64,000 bases of DNA, taken from assembly GCF_020564935.1 (NCBI RefSeq), contig NZ_JAJCXB010000019.1, forward strand, positions 62,001 through 126,000, in the 5' to 3' direction. A program made the position numbers and the translations under genes. Under the pieces are notes generated by a model. That model searched no databases. It was not told where the DNA came from and saw nothing but the letters and a program-made list of their open reading frames with translations. The first letter of the stretch is position 1. Every line of letters starts with the position of its first letter. This stretch comes from Streptomyces pinistramenti. Its GTDB lineage: Bacteria; Actinomycetota; Actinomycetes; Streptomycetales; Streptomycetaceae. This document shows, in pieces, positions 52,031-59,915 of this stretch.

Positions 52031-52210
52031 CGCCCAACAGGCCTCCGGCGACTACGACGGCTGGCACGACGCCTGGTTGTCCACCGCCAAGCGTCTGGAG
52101 GCCGAAGCTCGCGCCAGCCACCCCGTCAGCGCGCGGGGCGGGCTGCTGCGGGCTTCCACCTACTACCGGGCCGCCGAGTTCTTCCTCCCGTCGCGAGTAC
52201 GAGAACCGGG
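52031..52210 (+). pseudogene. Alpha/beta hydrolase lid fragment fused in frame to the WYL part
   Basis: Immediately after the WYL part, in the same frame, GDYDGWHDAWLSTAKRLEAE and RASHPVSARGGLLRASTYYR with AAEFFLPS match the N-terminal helical cap of alpha/beta hydrolases of the dihydropseudooxynicotine-hydrolase/DUF1100 group, where sugar-like W..EW....R......VSAR...LRAS.YYR..EFFL is conserved. The hydrolase core is missing. The open frame continues to 53243 antisense to the SDR gene without further homology. Confidence 0.6.
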
Positions 52211-52408
52211 GCAGCGCCCTCACGCCCTGACCATGATCGTTCTCAGGGCCAAGCGCTGTCCCGATGTTCCCCGAGACCGTGGGATGCCCGTGGGTTCAGC
52301 GCAACTGAAGCTTGTTCAGCGGGAACTCGGGGGTCGGTCCGTGTGCGTCGGCTGGGGGTATCCGTGGGTTCGGTGGGAACGTGGGGGTGGGCTGCGTGGT
52401 TGCGCAGA
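52211..52408. other. Spacer after the WYL/hydrolase chimera
   Basis: About 200 bases. GTTCAGCG occurs twice, at about 52294 and 52314. The G-rich part CTGGGGGTATCCGTGGGTTC has no coding signature. It probably holds scar sequence from deletion of the hydrolase core. Confidence 0.3.
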
Positions 52409-53140
52409 CTATCCCTGGGCGGTGGGGCGAACCACGATGTCGCCTACATCGACACCGTCCGGCTGCTCGATGGCGAAGGCGATGGCGCGGGCCACCGCGT
52501 CGGGCGAAAGAGCGGTCTCCATCATCTTGTCGATCTGGGTTTTCACCGCCGGATCCATGCGCTCTGCGAAGTCCGTGCGGACGGCGCCGGGAGAGACGAC
52601 GGTGACGCGCAGGCTGTCGCCGGCCTCTTGCCGCAAGCCCTCGGAGATGGTGCGCACGGCGTTCTTCGTGCCGGCGTACACCGACTGGAGCGGCACGATA
52701 CGCAGTCCGGCGGTGGACACGGTGTTGACGAAGTGCCCGAAGCCCTGCTCCCGGAAGACGGGAAGGGCCGCGGCGATCCCGTACAGGACCCCTTTGAGGT
52801 TGACGTCGATCATCTCCTCCCAGTCCTTGACGCGCAGGTCATCCAGACGGGAGATCAAGCCGATCCCGGCGTTGCTGACGAGGACGTCGAGCTGGCCGTA
52901 TCGATCGCTTGCCAGCTTGACGAGGCCGGAGAGGTCCTCGCGTCGCGTCACGTCCGTGCGGGCCCAGACGGCTTCACCGCCGGCCTCTTCGATGCGGGAG
53001 GCCAGAGCCTCAAGACGCTCCGGACGGCGTGCCCCGAGGACGATCTTCGCACCGCGCTCGGCGAGCAGAAGCGCGGTCGCCTCGCCGATGCCGCTGCTGG
53101 CGCCCGTGATCGCCACGACTTTGCCTTCGATTCCCGACAT
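52409..53140 (-). CDS. SDR family oxidoreductase
   Basis: A 243-residue short-chain dehydrogenase: cofactor motif VVAITGASSGIGEATALLLA, DVLVSNAGIG (NAG), SDR serine region FVNTVSTAGLRIVPLQSVYA with catalytic tyrosine in YAGTK, and VVSPGAVRTDFAERM. ARRPERLEAL after strand 2 suggests NADPH preference. ATG 53140 has GGAAGGA 10 bases upstream. It is divergent from a TetR gene with a large inverted repeat between them, so it is almost certainly the TetR target. Confidence 0.93.
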   Translation of the reverse strand: MSGIEGKVVAITGASSGIGEATALLLAERGAKIVLGARRPERLEALASRIEEAGGEAVWARTDVTRREDLSGLVKLASDRYGQLDVLVSNAGIGLISRLDDLRVKDWEEMIDVNLKGVLYGIAAALPVFREQGFGHFVNTVSTAGLRIVPLQSVYAGTKNAVRTISEGLRQEAGDSLRVTVVSPGAVRTDFAERMDPAVKTQIDKMMETALSPDAVARAIAFAIEQPDGVDVGDIVVRPTAQG

Positions 53141-53191
53141 GATGGACAGTCCTTCCAGCGGAGGAGTGGGGGCGGCCGTGCCCTACAGTGA

Positions 53192-53241
53192 AAGTGGAGG
53201 CTCCGCCACTTCGTTCACACTAAGTGGCGGAGCCTCCACTT
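53192..53241. promoter_or_regulatory. Perfect 20-bp inverted repeat between SDR and TetR genes
   Basis: AAGTGGAGGCTCCGCCACTT at 53192-53211 and its exact reverse complement AAGTGGCGGAGCCTCCACTT at 53222-53241, separated by 10 bases. Each arm is itself an incomplete dyad, AAGTGG........CCACTT, so the whole can be read as two operators in opposite orientation, centred 30 bp apart. The likely ligand is the TetR protein encoded 28 bp downstream. Confidence 0.8.
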
Positions 53242-53269
53242 AGCGAATGGAGACAAGGGAGAGCCACTG

Positions 53270-53860
53270 ATGGCCCGGGATGCAGGACGCCCGCTGAGGG
53301 CTGACGCACAGCGGAACCGGGAGAAGATCCTGGCCGCCGCGGTGCACGTGTTCACCGAGGAGGGACTGGATGCGCACTTCGAGCGCATCGCCAGAGAAGC
53401 GGGCGTGGGAACCGGCACCCTCTACCGCAACTTCCCGACCCGGGAAGCTCTGATCGAGGCGGCGTACCGCAACGAAGTGGCCCGGCTGTGCGACGCCGTC
53501 CCCGGCCTCCTTGCGGCGATGTCACCGCCTGAGGCGCTGCGAGCCTGGACCCGCCGCTTCATCGACTACGCCACCGCCAAACTCGGCATGGCCGACGCCC
53601 TGCGAGCCGTCGTCAACTTGGGAACCAATCCCTACGCCGAAAGTCACGAGATGATTCAGACCGCCCTCTCCTCCCTCATGGACGCCAATAGCGCTGCCGG
53701 AGCGATCCGGTCCGACATCAGCCCGACCGACATGTTCGCCGCCCTCGCTGGCATCGCCCTCACCTCGGCTAAGCCCGAGCAGCGAGAGCAGGCCGAACGC
53801 CTCCTCGACCTCATCCTGGACGGACTGAAACCCGCGCCGCCGCGGCCCCCCGAAAACTGA
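53270..53860 (+). CDS. TetR family transcriptional regulator
   Basis: A 196-residue protein. HTH: NREKILAAAVHVFTEEGLDA, HFERIAREAGVGTGTLYRNF, PTREALIEAAYRNEVARL; the C-terminal domain LRAWTRRFIDYATAKLGMAD belongs to the SbtR-like group. GGGAGAG precedes the ATG by 6 bases. A perfect inverted repeat fills the divergent gap to the SDR gene. Such TetR/SDR pairs are common repressor-target modules in actinomycetes; the inducer is unknown. Confidence 0.93.
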   Translation: MARDAGRPLRADAQRNREKILAAAVHVFTEEGLDAHFERIAREAGVGTGTLYRNFPTREALIEAAYRNEVARLCDAVPGLLAAMSPPEALRAWTRRFIDYATAKLGMADALRAVVNLGTNPYAESHEMIQTALSSLMDANSAAGAIRSDISPTDMFAALAGIALTSAKPEQREQAERLLDLILDGLKPAPPRPPEN

Positions 53861-53893
53861 CGGCAGAAGCCCGGACATCATCGAAGCTGCTGT

Positions 53894-54721
53894 TCAGCGG
53901 CTGCGGGGGCCGCCGTCGCGCAGAACACGGGTCCAGCGTTCGGCTTCCGCAGCGATGCCGGGGGCGATACCTTCCAGTCGCTCAACGAGCCGTCGCTCAA
54001 AGAAGGGTTCCTCGTCGTCCAGGAAGATTCCCATCTCCTCAAGGACCGTGATGACGTGACCAACCCGCAGGTCGAGGGCACGGAGCGGGGTGAATATCTC
54101 ACTGTGGCGGATGACGTTGCCCTCGACGTACCCGGTGAGGACGACGGCCAGGCCGCGGTTGACAGCGAAGCGGATGCCGCGTCCCCAGCCCCGGGCTTCG
54201 GTGAGTTGGTGGGCGAGGTGCTTCGCCCAGGCCAGCCATGGGCTGGCCAGGTCGGCGGCGGCCGGGTCGAGCCGTCCGAAGTCACGCGGAACCTGCTCGA
54301 ACAGCGGTAGTTGCCTCCAACCGGTTCTCGGCTGTGAGTGCGACATGGGTGGTGGCCTGCGGGATGCTTCTCGCGCCTTGACGTGATGCAGGGCGGTGAG
54401 AGCTGATCCTCTGCGGTAGTGCAGTCCCACGAAGAAGAGCTGCTGATGGCGCACGGCCTGGAGCCACGGAGTCGTCACCTCGCCGCTGACGGTCGGCATA
54501 CCGGTGGCGGTCCTGGCGTTGAGTCGGGCCTGGCACCAGCACAGACGGCAGTACTCCCACTTCAGCGGCTGGACTCGCCAACAGCCGATGCAGACGGCCG
54601 TCTCGTGGCTGCGGCCGAACATGTAGCAGGTGTGACAGAGCCGACCGCGAAAGTCGCCCCAGGCCAGGCAGCCTGGGCAGGAGCTGGTGGGCTTGACGCA
54701 GCCCTTCGGGAAGCGTGCCAT
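53894..54721 (-). CDS. Multi-zinc-ribbon protein of a recombinase operon
   Basis: A 275-residue protein whose first 65 residues hold four CxxC knuckles (CPGC, CHTC, CIGC, CRLC) plus isolated cysteines, consistent with two or more zinc ribbons. The rest is helical: LPLFEQVPRDFGRLDPAAAD, SPWLAWAKHLAHQLTEARGW and VGHVITVLEEMGIFLDDEEP. I do not recognise a named family. It starts 4 bp after the stop of the small DNA-binding protein, which in turn overlaps the tyrosine recombinase gene, so the three are translationally coupled. A DNA-binding accessory role in recombination is inference from this context. Confidence 0.8.
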   Translation of the reverse strand: MARFPKGCVKPTSSCPGCLAWGDFRGRLCHTCYMFGRSHETAVCIGCWRVQPLKWEYCRLCWCQARLNARTATGMPTVSGEVTTPWLQAVRHQQLFFVGLHYRRGSALTALHHVKAREASRRPPPMSHSQPRTGWRQLPLFEQVPRDFGRLDPAAADLASPWLAWAKHLAHQLTEARGWGRGIRFAVNRGLAVVLTGYVEGNVIRHSEIFTPLRALDLRVGHVITVLEEMGIFLDDEEPFFERRLVERLEGIAPGIAAEAERWTRVLRDGGPRSR

Positions 54722-54725
54722 CAGT

Positions 54726-55055
54726 TCACTCCGGCGGCAGCGACCGGCCGTCCCGGCGCTTGGGGATCACTGCCGGTGTGGCAGTCCCCGCGCCGACCGC
54801 CGCTCGTTCCGTCTCCGCCTGCCCCGGGCGGCTCACCTTCTCCGGCTCGGGGATCAGCAGGTCGCCGATCTCGCAGCCGAGGACGACGCAGATGACGTCC
54901 AGATCCTCCAATTTGAGCGAAACGGGCTGCCCGGACCACAGGCCGGACATCTTCCCCGCCGAGATCACCAACCCGTGCTCGGCCAGGTTGCGCTGGAGCT
55001 CAGAAGCCTTCCAGACCCCTTTGTTTGCGGCGGTCAGCCGCAGGTTCCACCTCAT
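54726..55055 (-). CDS. Small HTH (XRE-like) protein of the recombinase operon
   Basis: A 109-residue protein from ATG 55055, whose first base is shared with the recombinase stop (TGATG). MRWNLRLTAANKGVWKASEL, QRNLAEHGLVISAGKMSGLW and LKLEDLDVICVVLGCEIGDL form an XRE/Cro-type helix-turn-helix of the subtype that ends in L..IC..L.C..GDLL. A hydrophilic tail of about 40 residues follows. It may be the excisionase-like or regulatory partner of the recombinase. Coupling on both sides indicates that the trio functions together. Confidence 0.85.
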   Translation of the reverse strand: MRWNLRLTAANKGVWKASELQRNLAEHGLVISAGKMSGLWSGQPVSLKLEDLDVICVVLGCEIGDLLIPEPEKVSRPGQAETERAAVGAGTATPAVIPKRRDGRSLPPE

Positions 55056-56176
55056 CAGACCAGCCCTTCCAGCCGCTTCGCGGCCCGTTCCATCCCGGCG
55101 ACCCAGGCGTCCTCGACCCGGGTCTGCTGGACGTGGATGTATCGCATCGTGGTGGCGATCCACGAGTGTCCCAAAACCTCCTGGATTGCGAGCAAGTCCA
55201 GCCCGTTTCCATAGAGTTGAGACGCGCAGAAATGCCGCAAGACGTGCGGTGTCAGCTTCTCGCCCCACCCGGGCAGGTGCACTTTGGCCGCGTCCTTGAG
55301 CCCATTGCGCAGGGCGTCGTCGCCCACCCGCCGCGAGGACCCGTCGGCGTTCTTGCGCTCGGAGGGGAACAGCGGGGCGCCGGGGCGGGTGTGGTCGTCG
55401 TCGAACTGGCCCCAGACGTCCTCGATGAACCACCGAAGGGTCCGGCCGGCGCCGTTGATCAGCGGCACCATCCGTTCGCGCGGGCCCGATCCGCGGGCGC
55501 CCTTGCCATGGCGGACATGGAGCTTGCCGAACCTGCCCAGGTCCCACTTGATGTCATCCAGGTCGAGCCCGCACGCCTCGCTCACTCGCAGGCCGACCTG
55601 GGACAGCAGCTTCGAGGCGGTGTAGTTCCTGGCGGTAGGGGCGAACTTGCGGCAGGTGGCCAGCTCGCCGCCCCAGCCGGTGAAGAGCGCCCCGACCTCC
55701 GGCTCGCTCGGTGGAATTCGCACCTGGGCGTCCTTCGCGCCGCGCGGCTTGTTCATCTCGTCGATCGGGCACTCGATGACCCGGCCGGTCATCCGGTGCA
55801 GTTCGGCCTTGTGCCGCAGCTCCAGAAACATGAAGTACGTGCTCAGCGCCTGGGACCGGGCCAGCCGGGTGCCGCTCGGCGAGCCGCGCAACACCTTCCC
55901 GAAGTACGCGTCGGCGTCGGCCGGCTCCATATCCCACAGCGGTCGGCCGAACCAGGTCCTGATCTGGTCCAGGTGCCCGACATCCCCGCGGATCGTGCCG
56001 TCCGCCAGTCCTGCCGAGGCGCGTGCGAGGACGAACCCGGACAGTGCGTCGGTCTCGAACTGCTCCAGTTCCTGCGCCGACGCGGGCGCCCAGTGCTCGC
56101 GCAGGTCCCGTACAACTGCCAGCGCCGCCAACCCGAGCCCCCTCACCTTCGGCCCGACTGCGGATCGGTCGGACAC
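55055..56176 (-). CDS. Tyrosine recombinase / site-specific integrase
   Basis: A 373-residue tyrosine recombinase. The N-terminal core-binding domain includes SAGLADGTIRGDVGHLDQIR and SQALSTYFMFLELRHKAELH. The catalytic domain has arginine I in LSQVGLRVSEACGLDLDDIK, HxxR in LTPHVLRHFCASQLYGNG, the second histidine in LLAIQEVLGHSWIATTMRYI and the nucleophilic tyrosine in RYIHVQQTR. All catalytic residues are present. First gene of a three-gene coupled operon with an XRE-like and a zinc-ribbon protein. No tRNA or obvious att repeats flank it, so whether it is an integrase of a larger element or a domesticated recombinase is open. Confidence 0.92.
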   Translation of the reverse strand: MSDRSAVGPKVRGLGLAALAVVRDLREHWAPASAQELEQFETDALSGFVLARASAGLADGTIRGDVGHLDQIRTWFGRPLWDMEPADADAYFGKVLRGSPSGTRLARSQALSTYFMFLELRHKAELHRMTGRVIECPIDEMNKPRGAKDAQVRIPPSEPEVGALFTGWGGELATCRKFAPTARNYTASKLLSQVGLRVSEACGLDLDDIKWDLGRFGKLHVRHGKGARGSGPRERMVPLINGAGRTLRWFIEDVWGQFDDDHTRPGAPLFPSERKNADGSSRRVGDDALRNGLKDAAKVHLPGWGEKLTPHVLRHFCASQLYGNGLDLLAIQEVLGHSWIATTMRYIHVQQTRVEDAWVAGMERAAKRLEGLV

Positions 56177-56333
56177 GGTGAGAATGCTTCAAGAATCCCG
56201 AAGTTACGTCACACGACCACGGAGCACTCGAAGGAGGAAGAACCCCCTGGCCACAGGGTCAGAGACTCAGCGAGGATCAGAAGAACTCACGGGATGTCGC
56301 ACAAGCCTTCCGGGAGCTGCTGGGCGCCAAGTC

Positions 56334-57830
56334 TTAGCCACGTCCCTCGAAGCCGGACTTCCTGATCAGGTGCGCGAGTTGTTGCACGCCGGGTACGAAC
56401 GATGACTCGGGAGTGTTGCCGTATCCCAGGACGAGCCCGTTGGGGGCGGAGTCCGCGAGCAGCGAGGAGCGGGACAGGGGCCAGGGGGCCAGCCGGTGCC
56501 GCCGGGCGGCCCGGGCCACGCGCTGATCCGGGAAGTCCGCCGGCAGCCGGACCGTCAGGTGCATGCCGCTGTCGCCGCCGGTCACGGTGTGCGGCACGTC
56601 GAGGTGTTCGGCCAGCGCCGCCCTGAGCGCGTCCCGGCGGCTGCGGTACAGGCGGCGCATGCGTGCGAGGTGCCTGCTGTACTGGCCGCTCTCCATGAAG
56701 TGCGCCAGGGCCAGCTGCTCGCAGCGGTGCCCGCCACGCAGCATCTCGTCCACGACCGGTGCCGCCTGGTCGACCAGTGCCTCGGGCAGCACGAGGAATC
56801 CCAGGCGCAGCGAGGGGAACAGCGTCTTGCTGAAGGTGCCCACGTAGAACACGGGGGCGTTCGGCGTCATGCCCTGCATGCAGGCCAGGAGTTCTCCGCT
56901 GTGGCGGAATTCGCTGTCGTAGTCGTCCTCCATGATCCAGGCACCGTGGTCGCGGCACTTCTCGATCAGGTCGAGGCGTCGGGAGGCCGTGAGGACCGAA
57001 CCCGTCGGGTACTGGTGCGCGGGGGTGGTGTAGACGAGGCGCGGTGGGCGGTCCCTCCAGTCGGCCGCGGAAATGCGCAGGCCCTCCGCGTCGACCGGCA
57101 GGGGGAGGACGTCCAGGTCGCCGGAGGCCAGTGCGGTCTGTGCGCCGCGGTAGCCGGGGTCCTCGATCCAGGCGGTGTCTCCCGGTTCGGTGACCAGCCG
57201 GACGCACAGCGAGAGCGCCTCCTGCGCTCCCTCCGTGATGACGACCTGCTCCGGGGCGCAGCGCACGCCGCGGGCCAGCGCGAGGTGGCGCAGGACGGCG
57301 GTTCTCAGCGCCGACTCCCCCTGGGGCGGGCCGTAGCCCAGCAGACCCGTTCCGCCCTGCTGGAGCGTCCGGTCGAGGGAGCGTCGCCAGGCCGCCAGTG
57401 GGAACTGGGCCAGGGCGGGCACCCCCGGCGTGAAGGCGAGGGAGTCGACGCCTCCCAGGAGGGGCTTGCGGATCCGGGCGCTGCGCTGCGACAACGTGGG
57501 TGGGGCGGGGGCGTGGTGGGCGTGACTGTCGGGCTCCGGTCGGGCCAGCGCGGCGACCCGCGTTCCTTGTCTGCTGAGCTCGATGTAACCCTCGGTGCCC
57601 AGCACGTCGTAGACGAGCGTCACGGTGTTGCGGGAGATCCCGAGCCCTCTGGCGAGGGTGCGCGAGCCCGGCAGGCGGCTGCCGGCGGGCAGCCGGCCGT
57701 CGAGGACGGCGGTGCGGATGCGGTGCAGGAGCTGCTTTTGCAGGGACTCCCCGTCGCGGGCTCGGGACAGCGGTTCCTGCTGGAGGAAGTCGAGTTGCGG
57801 CCCCAGGGCCTCGCTGCTGGAGGTCGACAC
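56334..57830 (-). CDS. MocR/PdxR-type GntR-aminotransferase regulator
   Basis: A 498-residue protein with an N-terminal GntR winged helix (QKQLLHRIRTAVLDGRLPAG, SRLPGSRTLARGLGISRNTV, GYIELSRQGTRVAALARPEP) fused to a fold-type I aminotransferase domain: LLGYGPPQGESALRTAVLRH, EGAQEALSLCVRLVTEPGDT, TTPAHQYPTGSVL, WIMEDDYDSEFRHSG and FYVGTFSKTLFPSLRLGFLV with the PLP lysine. MocR proteins sense PLP or PLP-amine adducts. GTG 57830 follows GGAGACGGAG. It is divergent from a USP gene, and repeated GTGGACC half-sites occur before that gene and again before the GNAT gene, so both are likely targets. Confidence 0.93.
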   Translation of the reverse strand: MSTSSSEALGPQLDFLQQEPLSRARDGESLQKQLLHRIRTAVLDGRLPAGSRLPGSRTLARGLGISRNTVTLVYDVLGTEGYIELSRQGTRVAALARPEPDSHAHHAPAPPTLSQRSARIRKPLLGGVDSLAFTPGVPALAQFPLAAWRRSLDRTLQQGGTGLLGYGPPQGESALRTAVLRHLALARGVRCAPEQVVITEGAQEALSLCVRLVTEPGDTAWIEDPGYRGAQTALASGDLDVLPLPVDAEGLRISAADWRDRPPRLVYTTPAHQYPTGSVLTASRRLDLIEKCRDHGAWIMEDDYDSEFRHSGELLACMQGMTPNAPVFYVGTFSKTLFPSLRLGFLVLPEALVDQAAPVVDEMLRGGHRCEQLALAHFMESGQYSRHLARMRRLYRSRRDALRAALAEHLDVPHTVTGGDSGMHLTVRLPADFPDQRVARAARRHRLAPWPLSRSSLLADSAPNGLVLGYGNTPESSFVPGVQQLAHLIRKSGFEGRG

Positions 57831-57878
57831 TGCTCCGTCTCCCCTCGTACGGCGCCCGCCCCCCCAGGGCCGGACCTT

Positions 57879-57925
57879 GTGGATCCATGAAATGGCCCAA
57901 CTGTGGACCTTATTGGGGGTCCACG
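57879..57925. promoter_or_regulatory. MocR operator candidate, copy 1
   Basis: Half-sites GTGGATCC at 57879 and GTGGACC at 57903 are direct repeats 24 bp apart; GGTCCAC at 57918-57924 is inverted relative to the second. The core GTGGACCTTATTGGGGGTCC is almost identical to that at 58725. CCTAACCT just downstream may be the -10 region of the USP gene. Confidence 0.7.
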
Positions 57926-57968
57926 CCAAGCCTAACCTGGCAGGGGCGACACGCACAGGGAGAAGAGA

Positions 57969-58544
57969 ATGTCCGCACGTCTGAACGACTCCGTGAACGG
58001 TGGTCAGTCCTCAACCCTTCGCCGCACCAGCCGGGTGGTGGTCGGTGTTTCCGGTTCCCCCGGCAGTCTGGCCGCGCTGACCCGAGCCGTTCAGGAGGCC
58101 CGGCACCGCGGACACCCGCTCGTGCCGGTGAGCGCCTGGACCCCGAGGGGCGGTGAGGCGGCAGCACGGTGCGCACCCTCGCCGGGGCTCGACGCGCAGA
58201 CGGAGCGTGCCGCCGGGGAGCGCCTGAAGCGCGCCATTGCCTCCGCACTCGGGGGCATGCCCGAGGACGTACCGGTCACGCCGACTGTGGTACGCGGCTC
58301 GGTCGCCGACGCTCTTGTCTCCCTCGCCGCCCACCCCGGCGACCTGCTCGTCCTCGGCGGCGGCCCGCGCCGTCCGCTGGTCAGGCTGCTGCGGGGCGGG
58401 ATACGCCGCCAGGTGACAGCCCGGGCGCAGGCCCCCGTCCTGCTGGTCCCGGAGCCGACCGTGCCGCGCGGGACACGCCGCTGGCTGCGAAACCTGACCG
58501 CCGACGACTTCCGCCGTAGGGCAGCCAACGGCTTGGCCGGGTAG
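57969..58544 (+). CDS. Universal stress protein family protein (MocR-linked)
   Basis: A 191-residue UspA-like protein. After a leader MSARLNDSVNGGQSSTLRRT come SRVVVGVSGSPGSLAALTRA, VPVSAWTPRGGEAA, VVRGSVADALVSLAAHPGDL, LVLGGGPRRPLVRLLRGGIR and QVTARAQAPVLLVPEP. The nucleotide loop is GGGPRRP..R. The first six codons and about 90 bases of upstream DNA are nearly identical to those of the GNAT gene at 58792. It is the first gene divergent from the MocR regulator. A second UspA-like gene of the same subfamily is at 42221 (VAGVSGSLGSLTALHRA). Confidence 0.88.
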   Translation: MSARLNDSVNGGQSSTLRRTSRVVVGVSGSPGSLAALTRAVQEARHRGHPLVPVSAWTPRGGEAAARCAPSPGLDAQTERAAGERLKRAIASALGGMPEDVPVTPTVVRGSVADALVSLAAHPGDLLVLGGGPRRPLVRLLRGGIRRQVTARAQAPVLLVPEPTVPRGTRRWLRNLTADDFRRRAANGLAG

Positions 58545-58700
58545 CAGGTGTGCCGCGAATCCGGTGCGCCGCGCCGGCTTCAGTCCGGTTTGGGCGCGCC
58601 TGAACCGGGCCAGTGCGTCCGACAGTTCGACGAGCGTGTAGTCGGGTGGTCCGGAGTCTCCACTGCTCGTGCGCCCTGCCCCCTCGCGGACAGAACGGGA

Positions 58701-58748
58701 GTGGACCTATGGAATGACTCCATTGTGGACCTTACCGGGGGTCCACGA
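58701..58748. promoter_or_regulatory. MocR operator candidate, copy 2
   Basis: GTGGACC at 58701 and 58725, direct repeats 24 bp apart, then inverted GGTCCAC at 58740-58746. The layout, spacing and central sequence match copy 1. CCTAGCCT downstream corresponds to CCTAACCT in copy 1 and may be the -10 region. Confidence 0.7.
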
Positions 58749-58791
58749 GTTGCCTAGCCTGGCAGCAACCGACACGAAGCGGGAGAAGAGA

Positions 58792-59532
58792 ATGTCCGCA
58801 CGTCTCAATGAATACGGCCAGCCCATCGGCCACCCGCTGCCCGACTGGACGGTCCGTCCGGCGTCCGCCCGGGTCACCCTCGACGGCCGCTTCTGCCGAG
58901 TGGAACCGCTGGACGTGGACCGGCACACCGACGACCTGTACTCCGCCTACGCACGCGCGGCGGACGGCAGGGACTGGACATACATGATGGCCGGTCCGTT
59001 CGGGAGCCGGGACGACTACCGCGGCTACGTGGTGACGGTGACGCAGGCGGACGACCCTCTGCACTACGCGGTCATCGACCTGCGCAGCGGCAAGGCGGTG
59101 GGCACCCTCTCCCTGATGCGCCAAGACCCGTCCAACGGCGTCGTCGAGGTGGGAAACGTGGCGTTCTCGCCCCTGCTCAAGCAGACCCCGATCTCGACGG
59201 AAGCACAGTTCCTGCTGATGTCCTACGTCTTCGACGAGCTTGGCTACCGGCGCTACGAGTGGAAGTGCGACAGCCTCAACGAGCCCTCGCGCAGGGCGGC
59301 ACAGCGGCTCGGTTTCACCTTCGAGGGGGTCTTCCGCCAGGCCGTGGTCCACAAGGGCCGCAGCCGGGACACCGCCTGGTACTCCGTCATCGACTCCGAG
59401 TGGCCCCAGGTCGGCAAGGCGCTGCGGGAGTGGCTTTCGCCGGACAACTTCGACGCGGACGGCCGGCAGAAGCAGTCCCTGTCCGCTGTACGCGCCTGCG
59501 ATGCGAACCCCGAGGCGGAGCGGGCGCTCTGA
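58792..59532 (+). CDS. RimJ/RimL-type GNAT acetyltransferase (MocR-linked)
   Basis: A 246-residue protein: leader MSARLNEYGQPIGHPLPDWT, then RFCRVEPLDVDRHTDDLYSA, DPLHYAVIDLRSGKAVGTLS, VVEVGNVAFSPLLKQTPIST, EAQFLLMSYVFDELGYRRYE, KCDSLNEPSRRAAQRLGFTF and EGVFRQAVVHKGRSRDTAWY. This is the RimL-like GNAT subfamily that acetylates N-termini or small amines. The ribosome binding site GGGAGAAGAG and the first six codons are copied from, or ancestral to, the USP gene leader. It stands behind its own copy of the GTGGACC operator array, so the MocR protein probably controls it independently. Confidence 0.9.
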   Translation: MSARLNEYGQPIGHPLPDWTVRPASARVTLDGRFCRVEPLDVDRHTDDLYSAYARAADGRDWTYMMAGPFGSRDDYRGYVVTVTQADDPLHYAVIDLRSGKAVGTLSLMRQDPSNGVVEVGNVAFSPLLKQTPISTEAQFLLMSYVFDELGYRRYEWKCDSLNEPSRRAAQRLGFTFEGVFRQAVVHKGRSRDTAWYSVIDSEWPQVGKALREWLSPDNFDADGRQKQSLSAVRACDANPEAERAL

Positions 59533-59564
59533 GGTTCGACACCGGATGCCGCAGGCGTCGGCGC

Positions 59565-59830
59565 ATCCCCGCGCGTCCGAGGACGTTCTCTACCAACACC
59601 CCGACCTGCAAGACGTGGCGGTCCTCGGTATCCCGCGCGAAACGCTCGGCGACGAGGCGGCCGCCGGCGTGATGCTCCGACGGGGCGCCGAGCAGGACCC
59701 AGACCCATCGCCTATGCGTGAAAGACCGCGTGGCGCTGTAGAGGTGCCTGCGGCGGATCATCTACGTCGACGTCCCCGAAGAGGGCACGCGGCAGGATCC
59801 CCCAGCGGGAGATCCCGGCCCCCTCGCTGA
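59565..59830 (+). pseudogene. C-terminal scrap of an acyl-CoA synthetase (AMP-dependent ligase)
   Basis: EDVLYQHPDLQDVAVLGIPR and ETLGDEAAAGVMLRRGAEQD match the C-terminal domain of AMP-forming acyl-CoA synthetases (VE.VLYQHP.V..AAVVGIP). In another frame LCVKDRVAL, a stop, then RCLRRIIYVDVPEEGTRQDP correspond to the later VKDRVA.YK.PR.I..VDELPKG, but with the catalytic GKI.K lost. A frameshift, a stop and loss of the N-terminal 400 residues make it a relic. Confidence 0.6.
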
Positions 59831-59915
59831 CCGGTGCTGTCGGGCACGAACCCTCCGGCCTGCCGACCACCGCAGGCCGGAACCGTAAGCTCAGCCACCG
59901 AACCTAGGAATCCAC

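Noticed and set aside
53192..53241. Terminator or IS end for the 20-bp inverted repeat
   Set aside because: It lies between two divergent start codons and has no T tract or target duplication; an operator explains it better.
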